From Capsicum annuum (lineage: Eukaryota > Streptophyta > Magnoliopsida > Solanales > Solanaceae), in NCBI RefSeq assembly GCF_002878395.1, contig NC_061115.1, forward strand, positions 214,711,314-214,775,313: DNA of 64,000 nt. The letters run 5' to 3'. Below, piece after piece: positions 45,543-55,980 of this stretch. Under the pieces are notes generated by a model. The model was not told where the DNA came from, did no database searches, and was given only the letters and a program-made list of their open reading frames with translations. The translations under genes were made by a program, and so were the position numbers. Within the stretch, counting starts at the first letter, position 1. Each line of letters starts with the position of its first letter.

Positions 45543-46667
45543 ACATCAGCATCGGGTGTTGACAAGTCACAATATGGATGAGTTGAGGTGTCTAGATGTA
45601 CATTCTCGAAGTTGAAGTATTTAGCGGTCAGCTGAGGACCAAGTTAGTTAAGTTGTCCGTTCTTCGTATTATGCTTATAATAATGGTAGTCAGTATTTGA
45701 AAATGCCAATTTGGGAATGAAGGAAGAGGGAACATAACTGAACATGGATTTCAGTTGTCACAAAGTTTCAATTATAACTTATTGATTGAGGATCAGCATG
45801 TGTTGTTTATATATGTTGAAAACAGTCATATATTTGCCTGGAACCCTTAAGATCAAAAGTTTGATGGGGCACTAGTTCAGAAGTTTGATGTTAGTAGCAT
45901 TTTAGGATAAGATAATCTGGCGATTTACTAATACCTCGAACCAAACATGACACGGTTTTAATCTCAAATTTTATGCTGGAACCAAACATGACACGGGTTT
46001 AATCTCAAATTTTATGCTGAAATCCTTATACTTATCTGGCGTATCAAACGACCCCATGTGACCAAATAAGAATCCCTCTTAATAAGGCTTTAATTTCTAC
46101 TTTCTGTGACTGTGTAGTCTGATTAGGTAAGAGTCCTATTTGGTCTGATTGGTAAAGGTGTTAAAAAGGGAGAAAACTTATGTCTTTTCCCTTTAATCAA
46201 TGGACATAATTAGTGAAATCTGGTGTATAAATAATTAATAATGTACTCACACTACTTTTCCTAATGCAATTTATAATAACATCAAATCATGTGAAGATTA
46301 AAGTAGTGCCTCTGTCCTGCACTATGTAGGACATTGTGTTCTATATAATCCAACTACGTATTATTAAAGTTGGTCATTTTTTTTTCACAATCTTCTTGAT
46401 TAATAAAAATAATTTTATCCTTCACCTTTTTAATAGCTTTATGGCAAAGGAGTCTGGATTAATGAAACCCGAAAACGATACTGAACACCGGACCAAAGTC
46501 GGAAAAGAAAGAAATCAATAGGTATCATTCAAGGTAAGGTACAAGTGTTTTAATCTTGAAAATGGAAAAAAAACTTCCCCTTTATTGGGTACGAATAAAT
46601 CTTAATTAGTTGAGCTTGAAACTAATCGATAAATAGAAAAGGAAAGGAAACAAAATAAGTAGGTACA
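45543..46667. other. intergenic flank; small tandem repeat and a possible exon scrap
   Basis: No gene with a known domain. A roughly 41-bp unit (core ACCAAACATGACACGG) is repeated twice in tandem at 45938-46019. ATG 46441 opens a 26-codon Lys/Glu-rich frame ending at AATCAATAG, directly followed by GTATCA. It vaguely resembles the first exon of the NLR copies in length and composition, and could be another exon scrap, but the evidence is thin. Confidence 0.35.
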
Positions 46668-47448
46668 TGATACAAGAATAATCACGGATATGGGCTTATG
46701 AGAGTGCTCGTTGGACCCGAGACTTGGTGTGTGCAATTGAAGAGACAAATAGGACCTAATTATGCACCAAAAACCGTCCATACACTACACTTGGACTACA
46801 CTCCATAGGCGCCTTTTGTCTTCCCTTCATTAAGGGCTTTTTGGATATTTCACTTATATTGTAATAAGTCTATAAATAGGATAGTATTAGGTCTTTATTT
46901 CTTTAGTTGTTAAATGAGATTGTAAGACTAACTTATAACACCATTCTTCTCTCATTGAGAGTGTAACACCTAAGTTTTAGGGCTTGGAAAATCCACCAAA
47001 ACTGAAATGAGGGTGATGCTAGTGTGGAATCACTAGTATTGCAAAACATTGTTAGAAACCTTGGTGCTTAAGTGGTTAACACCCTATTGTGTCATTGTAA
47101 GAGTCTTGGTGTTACTATTACATGTATTAAAGGTCTTAGTGTTTAACATACACTTTGGTTCTTAGTTTTTGTAAGAGTTGATGTCTCACTGCCTATCTTT
47201 ATCTTCTTGTAATCGTTTGTAGTGTTTCTTTCTTGTTTAGTGAAAACCATTTGGTTATTTTTATCCTTGTTTGGTTCTTCATCTTTTTGTTGTAGTTGTT
47301 ACTATTTTGGTGTTATTAAACCTTGTTCATCTTGTCATTGTGTTGTATTCTCAGTTTGTGACTTGTGGTCGAGAGTGTGTTGTGGCGCTCTCGGTTTCCT
47401 CTTGTGTTTTGAGTCTTGTTTTCGTGTTTTGGGTTGATTCCGTTATCA
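46668..47448 (+). repeat. 5' LTR of the TGATAC-family element
   Basis: 781 bp, TGATACAAG to CGTTATCA. TATAAATAGG near 46872-46880 is the promoter. The small ORFs inside are not conserved between the two LTRs. Confidence 0.92.
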
Positions 47449-47450
47449 TT

Positions 47451-47462
47451 TGGTATCAAAGC
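47451..47462 (+). other. tRNA-Met primer-binding site of the TGATAC-family element
   Basis: TGGTATCAAAGC, 2 bp after the 5' LTR. The same variant is used by the element at 60645. The leader 47463-48402 has no convincing gene. Confidence 0.88.
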
Positions 47463-48402
47463 AAGGCTGGGTTTTTTCCTACACTACCAATCTTGGGCTC
47501 TCTTAGTCGAAAAATCCAAAAAAAAAAAAATAGTTGAAGTGTTCTTGTTCTTGGCCGAAACATCTTTGTTGTTGTTGTTGTGTTTGGCCGAGGATATTGT
47601 TTAGAATTAGGTGTTTTTTTTTGTCTTAGTAGTTTCTTGTGTTAGTTTCTTGTTCACTAACACTTGTTGAGTCAAAGTCCAAGATTTGAGCTCTTGACAA
47701 GATTGTTGTTGAAGGTTGTGGCCAACTAGAGTTGTTGAAGTTCTTATTGTTCTAGGAAGTGTAGTGTGTTGTTGGTTAAAGGTTTGAACGTGTATTGTGG
47801 ATATTGTGATGTGGTTTTAATCTTGAAAAGGTGTTGTTGTTTTTTGGTAGGTCCAACTTGAACCTTAGGACTCCAAGATTCAAAAGTGTGTTCTTAGTGT
47901 TCTTCACCATCTTCATGTTTTGTTCAAGAAAAAGTCTTCAGAGGTGGTTGTTTGATCTAAGTGAGTGAAGAAAGAGAGTGTGGTCTTGTTAGTCTTGAAA
48001 CTTATTCCAAGACTCTTACAAGAAATGAAAGGGACCAAAAGACTTTCAAAAAGTCTTGTTACCAAAAGGGAGAAAGGGCACTTTCCAAGACTAACAAAAG
48101 AGGAAAGAGCCAAAAAGCTTTCAAAAGGGTGTTTTGCCAAAAGGGTGCAAGGAAAGTCAAAGCCCTTTTGAATTTGAAAAGGCTCCAAATCTTCTTGTTT
48201 TCCTCCCAAAACTGAAACTCCTCTCCTCCAAATTGAATTGACAAATCCAAATTGAAGACATGAAAAAAAACTCATATTTCCACAATATTCCACAATCATT
48301 CCAAAGCTGCCACATCACTATCCGCAACCAATCAAAGGCTTTCACGTCACCCCTTTGTACAACTAACTTATTTTCTGTTTTTTAGGTAACTTCTTGGGCA
48401 TA

Positions 48403-48526
48403 ATGGAAGCCATTTTGGCCCACCTTGATGCTATTTCTCGAGACATGGCTAAGGCGAATGCGGGCCTTGAAAAAATTAGCTCAGATATGTCTACTATACT
48501 TCAGGTGATGGAAGGAGTGGAGAGTC
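48403..48526 (+). pseudogene. N-terminus of the element ORF, split by copia (continues 51713-51981)
   Basis: From ATG 48403 the product begins with a heptad-like helical segment (LAHLDAISRDMAKANAGLEK), closely matching the N-terminus of the ORF at 62627. The copia insertion after 48526 breaks it. Across the insertion the frame is compatible with the Pro/Ser/Gln-rich frame ending at TAG 51979-51981, which lends support to the deduced insertion point. Role unknown; perhaps a self-associating Gag-like protein. Confidence 0.65.
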
Positions 48527-48823
48527 TATTATTAGTTGCTTTAGGACTGCAGTATTTATTTATTTTATTTCCTATATTTCTTTTTTAAGTTATTAGGAGA
48601 TAGTTAGCATAGTTAGCACCGTGACTTTAAAGTAGGGCCATTATCTATTTCAGTTTTTTTTTAAGAACACTTTATGTAACTTCTTTTTTTAAAGAATGAA
48701 TATCTCTCTCTACACAAGTTTCTCTCACACAGTGATCTTCTTTCATGCTCCTGCTTCTTTTTTGTAGCAATCTAGACATCGTTTACATAGTGTTATGTGC
48801 GATTTGTCTATTTAAAACTAACA
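48527..48823 (+). repeat. 5' LTR of the nested copia
   Basis: 297 bp, TATTATTAG to AACTAACA. It is nearly identical to 51412-51707 (a few substitutions), suggesting a younger insertion than its host element. Confidence 0.9.
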
Positions 48824-48875
48824 TTTGGTATCATAGCTTTCATCTTACGGGATCTGTGATTGAGTTGGAGAAGTC

Positions 48876-49080
48876 ATGGATGCAGAAACCAGTTTCTCAC
48901 CAATTGCTCCGCCGGTCTTTAATGGAGATAACTATCAGGTTTGGGCAGTACGAATGGAGACATACTTGGATTCTTTAGATCTATGGGAAGTTGTGGAAGA
49001 GGATTATAATGTTCCAACCCTACCGAATAATCCCACCATGGCTCAGATTAAAGCACACAAGGAAAAGAAGAAAAAGTCTG
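48876..49080 (+). pseudogene. copia gag N-terminal fragment
   Basis: ATG 48876 opens a frame with a typical copia gag start (PPVFNGDNYQVWAVRMETYLDSLDLW). After about 67 codons it runs directly into RT-type sequence of the hairpin, so the rest of gag, the protease and most of the integrase have been deleted. Confidence 0.85.
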
Positions 49081-49083
49081 TCT

Positions 49084-49362
49084 GCTTAGAAAGGCTCTTT
49101 ATGGCTTGAAACAAGCCCCAAGAGCTTGGTATAGCAGTATTGATGATCACTTGTTGAGTTTGGGGTTTGTTCGAAGTTTTTCTGAAGTTACTCTTTATGT
49201 CAAACATAAAGGGAAACAATGAGCAGATCAGTTCCCTTATGTTTGACATAAAGAGTACCTTCAGACAAACTTCGAACAAATCCTAAACTCAACAAGTGAT
49301 CATCAATCCTTCTATAACAAGCTCTTGGGGCTTGTTTTAAGCCATAAAGAGCCTTTCTAAGC
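49084..49362. repeat. inverted repeat: 132-bp arms, 16-bp loop, made of copia RT
   Basis: The left arm 49084-49215 and right arm 49232-49362 are near-perfect reverse complements around a 16-bp spacer. Both arms correspond to the RT segment found in single copy at about 50085-50413 ([14 protein letters not shown] region). Transcribed from either LTR it would form a long hairpin RNA. Confidence 0.95.
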
Positions 49363-49369
49363 CGCAGGT

Positions 49370-51411
49370 TAAAAGAGACAAACTTGATAAAAGGGTCGTC
49401 CCGAGAATCTTTGTGGGTTATAGCTCATCCTCCAAAGCCTACAAAATTTATGATCCACAAATAGGAAAGATGATTATTAGTCGGGATGTGCACTTCAATG
49501 AGGAAGAGAAATAGGATTGGGAAAATAATCAACTTTCAGTCAAAGCTTCGGAGAAGCAGACATCTGATAAATGGCAAAATGAGTTAGTAGATGATCCTCC
49601 AGTTAGAGGTACAAAATTACTTTCTGACATCTACCAACAAAGTAATGTGGCAGTTTGTGAGCCAAAGAAGAGCGTCAAGATGAAAAATGGAGAAACACTA
49701 TGGAGCAAGAGATGCTAATGATCAAGAAAAATAACACTTGGGAGTTACTTGAGAGACCGGAAGATAGAAAGGTCATTGGAGTAAAATGGGTATTTAGAAC
49801 CAAGCTTAATTCTGACGGTTATATCAATAATACAAGGCTAGGATTGTCGTCATGGGATATGCGCAAATATTCGGTGTTGATTACTTGGATACCTTTGCTC
49901 CATTAGCCCAACTAGATACCATCAGAATGTTGCTAGCAATAGCATCACAAAAGGGTTAGAAAGTGTTCCAACTAGATATCAAATCTGTTTTTCTAAATGG
50001 TGTATTGCAGAAAGAAATCTATACAGAGTAGCCTGAGGGTTTCATTGAGCTAGGAAAAGAAGAAAAAGTTTGTCCGCTTAGAAAGGCTCTTTATGGCTTA
50101 AAACAAGCCCCCTTCGTGGGTTGGTAAGAAGTCAGTCTTGTTTGGTAAGATGGAATTGGACAAACAAAAGAGAGTGCTCGACTGGAACAACGGCCAAAAA
50201 AGACCGTAATTACATAGATACCTGCTCTTCCCCTTCTCCTTAAGGCTTTAAGGAGAACCGTATGGCGGATGGAAAGAAAGACGACCTCACCTTCTCTGGT
50301 GTCAGTAAGAGCAATTTGAGTATCAAGAGCTTGGTATAGAAGGATTGATCATCAGTTGTTGAGTTTGGAGTTTGTTCAAAGTTTTTCTGAAGTTACTCTT
50401 TATGTCAAACACAAAGGAATTGATCTGCTCATTGTTTCCCTTTATGTTGATGATCTCTTGGTGACAGGAACAATGTGCGGCTGGTTGAAGAGTTTAAGAA
50501 GAAAATGTTGCAAGTATTTGAGATGACAGACCTAGGACTAATGACATACTTTCTAGGGATGGAAATCAAGCAAAGTTGCAATGAAATCTTTATCTGCCAA
50601 AAGAAGTATGCTAGGGAGATACTAAAGAAATTCCATATGGAAAATTGCAAGGTAACAAGCACACCTATGAATCCAAAAGAGAAGTTGAGCAAAGAGGATG
50701 GAACTGATAGAGTTGATGAAGGAAACTTCAGAAGCTTGATTGGATGCTTGATGTATCTCACTACTACACGACCCGATATTCCATTTGTTGTAAGTTTTTT
50801 GTCTAGGTTTATGCATTGTTCTACTAAAATGCATTTCCAAGTAGCAAAAAGAATTATAAGATACATCAAAGGTACTGTCGAGTATGGGGACAAATTCAAA
50901 AAGTGTGAGAATTTTAAGTTGTATGGATTCTCAGATAGTGATTTGGCCAGATCGACTGATGACATGAAAAGTATATCAGGATATTGCTTCAGTCTGGGAT
51001 CAGGGATTTTCTCTTGGTGTTCCAAGAAGAAGGAAACTATGGCACAGTCCACGATAGAGGCTGAATTCATTGCAGCAATAACAGCAATAAATCAAAGCAG
51101 TAAATCAAACCTTATGGCTAAGAAAAATATTTTCTGATTTGCATATGGAACAAAAGGTTAATACTGAGATTCTTGTTCATAATCAAGCTGCAATAGCTAT
51201 TTCACATAATTCAATGTTTCACGGGAAGACTAAGCACTTCAACATTAAGCTTTTTTTCTTGAGGGATGTGCAGAAAAAAGGAGAAGTGGTTCTTGTTTAT
51301 TGGAAATCTGAAGATCAGCTTGCAGATGCATTTACGAAATCCCTTCCTGTCAGCAAGTTTAAGTTCCTAAGGCAACAACTTGGAATTTGCAGCTCCTAAT
51401 TCAAGGAGGAG
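49370..51411 (+). pseudogene. copia integrase C-terminus, reverse transcriptase and RNase H
   Basis: An integrase C-terminal piece (VPRIFVGYSSSSKAYKI-like) is followed by the RT start (NNTWELLERP near 49732; VIGVKWVFRTKLNSDG). The catalytic YVDD box is at 50443-50454. RNase H runs to 51399 (ETMAQSTIEAEFIAA, then KTKHFNIKLFFLRD and the QLADAFTKSLP end). From about 50467 to 51399 the frame is long and nearly intact (one stop near 51135). Upstream it has stops and the 213-bp insertion. Confidence 0.9.
50112..50324. other. 213-bp foreign insertion within copia RT
   Basis: Both hairpin arms show the uninterrupted RT sequence, where AAACAAGCCCC runs straight into AAGAGCTTGG. Here 213 bp of unrelated DNA lies between these two points. 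I do not recognise it. It has higher GC content than its surroundings and no clear target duplication. Capture of organellar or genic DNA is possible. Confidence 0.75.
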
Positions 51412-51707
51412 TATTATTAGTTTCTTTAGGACTGCAGTATTTATTTATTTTATTTCCTATATTTCTTTTTTAAGTTATTAGGAGGTAGTTAGCATGGTTA
51501 GCACCATGACTTAAAGTAGGGCCATTATCTATTTTAGTTTTTTTTTAAGAACACTTTATGTAACTTCTTTTTTTAAAGAATGAATATCTCTCTCTGCACA
51601 AGATTCTCTCACTCAGTGATCTTCTTTCATTCTCCTGCTTCTTTTCTGTAGCAATCTAGACATCGTTTGCATAGTGTTATGTGCGATTTGTCTATTTAAA
51701 ACTAACA
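51412..51707 (+). repeat. 3' LTR of the nested copia
   Basis: 296 bp, partner of 48527-48823, beginning right after the polypurine tract. Confidence 0.9.
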
Positions 51708-51712
51708 GAATC

Positions 51713-52327
51713 AAAGGAACTCTAGTGTTTCTGCTCCTGAAACCTTACCTCAAACGATCAATCCTCCAAGACCAGCACCAAGTGACATAGACATAAGCCA
51801 AGCCACCAAATTCCCTCCAACCCGAGACCTAAATAGGTCACTTCCCTCTCATTTTGATCAAGTCCAACAAGAGGGACTTGGAAGCCAATTTCCACCCATC
51901 CCAAGCTCTACAACCGAAGCTCCACATTACCAAAAAAATCCTCTCAACCAAAACTCCACTTCCCCAAAATCGATATGGTAGAAAGGAACACGAGGGACAT
52001 GGAGTCTACAATGATGCTTATATGATGGAAGGAAAGTTGAGGAGGAGACGTAGGGAACCACAAGGAACCCGCCAATAAGAAAGAAGTTGGGATGTGTTTT
52101 GGATGAGATTGAAGAAAAGTCTCAAGATGGAGAGGAAGTCGAGGTTCAAAATGAAGATGTTGGCTGAGACTTGTGTTATTGAGCCCTCGGCTTTCTCATG
52201 TTTTTTGCGGACTATTTTGTGCCATCTTCATGTTTTGTAGACTGTTTTGAGTGATTTCCTTGAAGTGGCTAATTGCACGAAGTGAATCCGAGAATTTGTG
52301 GGCAAATTCCTCTCAAGATGGAGAGGA
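51713..52327 (+). pseudogene. C-terminal part of the TGATAC-element ORF and 3' internal end
   Basis: A Pro/Ser/Gln-rich frame (for example SAPETLPQTINPPRPAP) continues to TAG 51979-51981. The remaining 350 bp to the 3' LTR is non-coding and ends in a polypurine tract. No Pol domains occur. Confidence 0.55.
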
Positions 52328-53128
52328 TGATACAAGAATAATCACGGCTATGGGCTTATGAGAGTAAGCGTTGGACCCGATACTTGGTGTGTGCAATTGA
52401 AGAGACAAATAGGACTTAATTATGCACCAAAAACTGTCCATACACTACACTTGGACTACACTCCATAGGCGTCTTTTGTCTTCCCTTCATTAAGGGTTTT
52501 TTGGACATTTCACTTATGTTGTAATAAGTCTATAAATAGGCTAGTATTAGGTCTTTATTTCTTTAGTTGTTAAATGAGATTGTAAGACATAACTTGTAAC
52601 ACCATTCTTCTCTCATGGAGAGTGTAACACCTTAGTTGTAGGGCTTGGAAAAGCCACCAAAACCGAAATTAGGGTGATGCTAGTGTGGAATCACTAGTAT
52701 TTCAAAACATTGTTAGAAACCTTGGTGCTTGAGTGGTTAATGCCCTCTTGTGTCATTGTAAGATTGTTGGTGTTACTTTTACATGTATTAAGGGTTTTAG
52801 TGTTTAACATACACTTAGGTTCTTAGTTCTTGTAAGATTTAATGTCTCACTACCTATCTTTATCTTCTATCTTTATCTTCTTGTAATCGCTTGTAGTGTT
52901 TCTTTCTCTTTTAGTGAAAACCGTTTGGTTCTTCTTATCCTTGCATTGTTCTTCATCTTGCTGTTGTAGTTGTTGCTGTTTTGGTGTGATTACACCTTGT
53001 TCATCTTGTCCTTGTGTTGTATTCTCGGTTTGTGACTTGTGGCCGAGAGAGTGTACGTGTTATGGCCCTCTCGGTTTCCTCTTGTGTTTTGAGTCTTGTT
53101 TCCGTATTGTGGGTTGATTCTGTTATCA
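52328..53128 (+). repeat. 3' LTR of the TGATAC-family element
   Basis: 801 bp, partner of 46668-47448. It is longer mainly through a local duplication of a TATCTTTATCTTC unit near 52855-52880. Confidence 0.92.
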
Positions 53129-54691
53129 ATACACTATAATTAATTTAATAATAAAAAAAGGAATCCAAAGTAATCAATCCACCTTTTGGATCCTCTCAAA
53201 AACTTAATTATGTTGGAATATTGTGAATGTGTCTTTGATTTTTCTTTTGTTGTTGAAGTTCCTGTTTAGTCATTTATTTCAACTTCTCCCTCAATTCCAT
53301 CTTTTTTATTGTTGAAGTTCTTGTCTGCTGAAGTTTAAAGGTATGATTACATATTATTCAACCTATTTTGTTTTGAAATCAATTCTTGCACCAAGTTGAA
53401 ATATGATTCAATTTTTTGTCTCTTGAACTTTAATTATCAGGATTTAAATAGATGGATAAACAAATTAGTAGTACAATCAAATCTCTATATGACTGCGACA
53501 TTTGTCTCAATAATTTTGGGCTGCTATAGTTAAATTGTGTTGTAGAGAACATAAAATCGGAGTTACATAATATATATAATTAAAACGGTTTCAAAAAGCT
53601 TTTTTGGCCGTTATAGTGAAATGTTGTTATAAAAGATGGTGATATATTCTGACTATAGTAACATATGCAACATCCAACATGAAGAACAATACTGCTATTT
53701 CTATTGTTTTGTAGCCAGATTTAGGTAATCAGGTGTGGGTTTGGGGAACACGGTAACTTTTACGTTGACTTTGTATTTATGTTGAAAAAATAGTTAATAT
53801 ATAATAAGAAATATTTGTCGGGATCCCAATAACAAAGTAGAAATGGAACCTGTTCAAGCTTTGTTAGCATGGCTATCATCCAGATATTGTTTTGGCAAAT
53901 TTGTTTTATTTGCTATGTTTACATCACTTCTGTTTTCACCACTCACCACAGGTGTGTTAGCATTACAAAAAAAAAAAAAAAATCACTTCTGTTTTCTCCT
54001 TCTAAATATGCTTTGAACTGCTTTACTTGAGCCGAGGGTCTTAGAGATGTGTTTTATGGGTACATCCCAACAACTTTATTATGATGATATTATGGATGTG
54101 TTTTATTGTTGAGCCAATTAACAATCAAAAAAAGACGAACAAAAGTAATCAATCCACCTTAGTGGGATCATTTTATCACCTCCACAATTTTATTATAGTA
54201 GTGTGTAAATGACTAGTTGTTAAAGTTCCTATTTATCCATTTTACTTCAACTTCTCCCTGGATCTCATCTTTTATTATTTCACACACCTAATCTTGGCTG
54301 GTTTTTCTGAAGTTTAAAGGTATGGTTATCTATTCTTCTTAATTCTTGCACCAAGTATTCTTAAATCTTAAATTTTAATTATAAACCTTTAAATAGATGC
54401 AAAAACAAAGTAGTGCAATCAAATCTCTTTATAACGGTGTTGTTTGTCTGAATAATTTTGGTCTGCTACAGCAATATTGTGTTACAGGGAACATATAATA
54501 TAGCAGATGTCTGGCTATATCTACAGTTAATTGTTTCCTATTATATGCTTTATGCTTTTTTCTTGAGTTTCTTGTGTTCTTTTTTCTACTTTTCTTCTGA
54601 TAAAGATTATGTACTTTTTATACATGATCAGATCTTGACAACTTGAATGAAAAAACTAGTTTGGTTTGACTAGTGAAAACAAACTACATAC
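53129..54691 (+). promoter_or_regulatory. 5' region and duplicated leader exons of the R1-like gene
   Basis: Two diverged direct copies, about 53160-53345 and 54135-54325, share CAATCCACCTT at the start and end in GAAGTTTAAAGGTATG. This fits the end of a 5' leader exon followed by a splice donor, and the inverted copy near 17810-17830 has the same motif as AACTTTAAGGTAAG. Each is followed by a MITE-like stretch (about 53485-53660 and 54416-54500, core AATAATTTTGG). No protein gene is seen. A poly(A) run lies at about 53967. Confidence 0.5.
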
Positions 54692-54748
54692 ATGGAAAGA
54701 GGAAAAGAAAATGGACAAAAAGAAGGTGGGGAAGCAAAAAGCTCATCG
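54692..54748 (+). pseudogene. exon 1 of the plus-strand R1-like NLR
   Basis: ATG 54692 opens a 19-codon Lys/Glu-rich exon (MERGKENGQKEGGEAKSSS) ending in phase at a consensus splice donor, GTATGTCATA (54749). The matching exon on the other strand at 17655-17611 has the same start and donor. The intron to 55980 is interrupted by a MITE with a TRIM inside. It is called a pseudogene because exon 2 is broken. Confidence 0.7.
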
Positions 54749-54775
54749 GTATGTCATAAAACATTTATTTATATT

Positions 54776-55425
54776 GAGATAATACTATATTACTCCCTGA
54801 ACTATACCCAAAACAGCAAAGATACACCTCAACTTAAAGGGGGTCCTATTACTCCCCCGAACTAATTAAAAGTGTAATTTTGATACCCTAAGTGATACGT
54901 GGCACAACACACTGAAGTGTCCATTTAGGCACACGTGTGTGCAGCACGTATATGCCACGCAGGTACTAAGGGTGTCAATATTACACTTTTAATTAGTTCA
55001 TGGGTAATAGTGTCAAGAAATGGACCTTGGGCCTAACTTAACCTCAAAAGCTAGCTCAAGAGGGGAGGATTGTCCAAGTCCATATAAGCAAACCACCAGT
55101 CCATTCCCCAACCAATGTGGAACTTTTACCCACTCTAACACCCACTCTCACGCCCAGGCCCAACTGGCACTGGCGCGTGGACCGGAAGCCCAAAACGGGA
55201 ATGGACCTGGCTCTGATACCATGTCAAGAAATAGATCTTGGACCTAACTCAACCTCAAAAGCTAGATCAAGTGAGGAGGATTGTCCAAGTCCATATAAGC
55301 AAACCACCAATCTATTCCCCAACCAATATGAGACTTTTACCCACTCTAACAAATAGGACCCCTTTAAGTTGAGGTGTGTCACAGCTGTTTTTGGTATAGA
55401 TCGGGGGGTAATAGGGTATTTTCTC
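54776..55425. mobile_element. MITE (fold-back element) in the NLR intron
   Basis: Terminal inverted repeats of about 40 bp (GAGATAATACTATATTACTC... at the left against the complement of ...GGTAATAGGGTATTTTCTC at the right) and further internal self-complementarity define a short non-coding DNA transposon. It has no transposase. Without the nested TRIM it is about 300 bp long. Confidence 0.8.
55011..55351 (-). mobile_element. TRIM retroelement nested in the MITE
   Basis: Two 130-bp LTRs (55011-55140 and 55222-55351; TGTCAAGAAAT to CACTCTAACA) flank only 81 bp of internal DNA. A primer-binding site, GGCTCTGATACCA (55209-55221), abuts the right LTR, so the element is on the minus strand. AATAG at 55006-55010 and 55352-55356 is a perfect 5-bp target duplication. 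It has no coding capacity and would move only with help from another element. Confidence 0.95.
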
Positions 55426-55980
55426 ATTTATATTTGTTTTCATTTTGACATGATTAATTTAGACTTATAGGTATGTTCTTTTCATGCTAATGTTCTTCTT
55501 GAGGTTTCTCAGTTTTTGAACAGAAACTCTCATGTGATTTAGTAAAGGCATTTGATTCAACAATAGTTTAGGACTGTCGATCATATACCAGTAGTAGACT
55601 CGTACTTACCCCAAAATTTTGATGGAACAGCTGCCTTATTGAGTGGACAATATCATCAATAGGATTAAGCAACTTAAATACTACCTGATGTGTAGAATAA
55701 CTTTGTATGTGAAATGGAAAAATTAGAGTGATTTTTCTGTTACAAAACAAAGAAAAATGACTTTCGAACAACTTTTATCTTTTGAATGACCTTTTAAGAA
55801 ATCTAACTCTTGCCTTTTGATATAAATAGCAAGTACAGGACAAACATTTTGCTTATGAAATAGAATATTTTGAAGAAGGACCTCTAAATTTTACGTTAGT
55901 TGCCTATTAAATTAGGGTAAAATTTGTCACGGAAAATATGTGGAACTGAAAATTTTAATACATTTCTGGTCTCATAGCAG

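Larger units (their letters stand above)
48527..51707 (+). mobile_element. internally deleted and rearranged copia element
   Basis: LTRs 48527-48823 and 51412-51707, PBS TGGTATCATAGC at 48826-48837, and polypurine TCAAGGAGGA before the 3' LTR. Flanks GAGTC and GAATC are a 4/5 target duplication. Only the start of gag, a C-terminal integrase piece and RT-RNase H remain. An inverted duplication (49084-49362) and a foreign 213-bp segment (50112-50324) disrupt it. It cannot be autonomous. Confidence 0.9.
46668..53128 (+). mobile_element. polymerase-less TGATAC-family element carrying a nested copia
   Basis: LTRs at 46668-47448 and 52328-53128, PBS at 47451 and a polypurine tract (AAGATGGAGAGGA) just before the 3' LTR. 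Excluding the nested copia (48527-51707), only about 1.7 kb of internal sequence remains, with one short ORF and no pol. Flanks GTACA and ATACA are a 4/5 target duplication. It is a shorter relative of the elements at 20605 and 60645. Confidence 0.88.

Noticed and set aside
47961..48215. Lys-rich plus-strand frame of 84 codons in the leader of the TGATAC element
   Set aside because: It is a repeat-like leader sequence (recurring CAAAAAG motifs), open in overlapping frames on both strands and not kept in the related leader at 61437-62626.
50429..51070. 213-codon minus-strand frame
   Set aside because: It is the antisense shadow of copia RT-RNase H, which has clear motifs on the plus strand.
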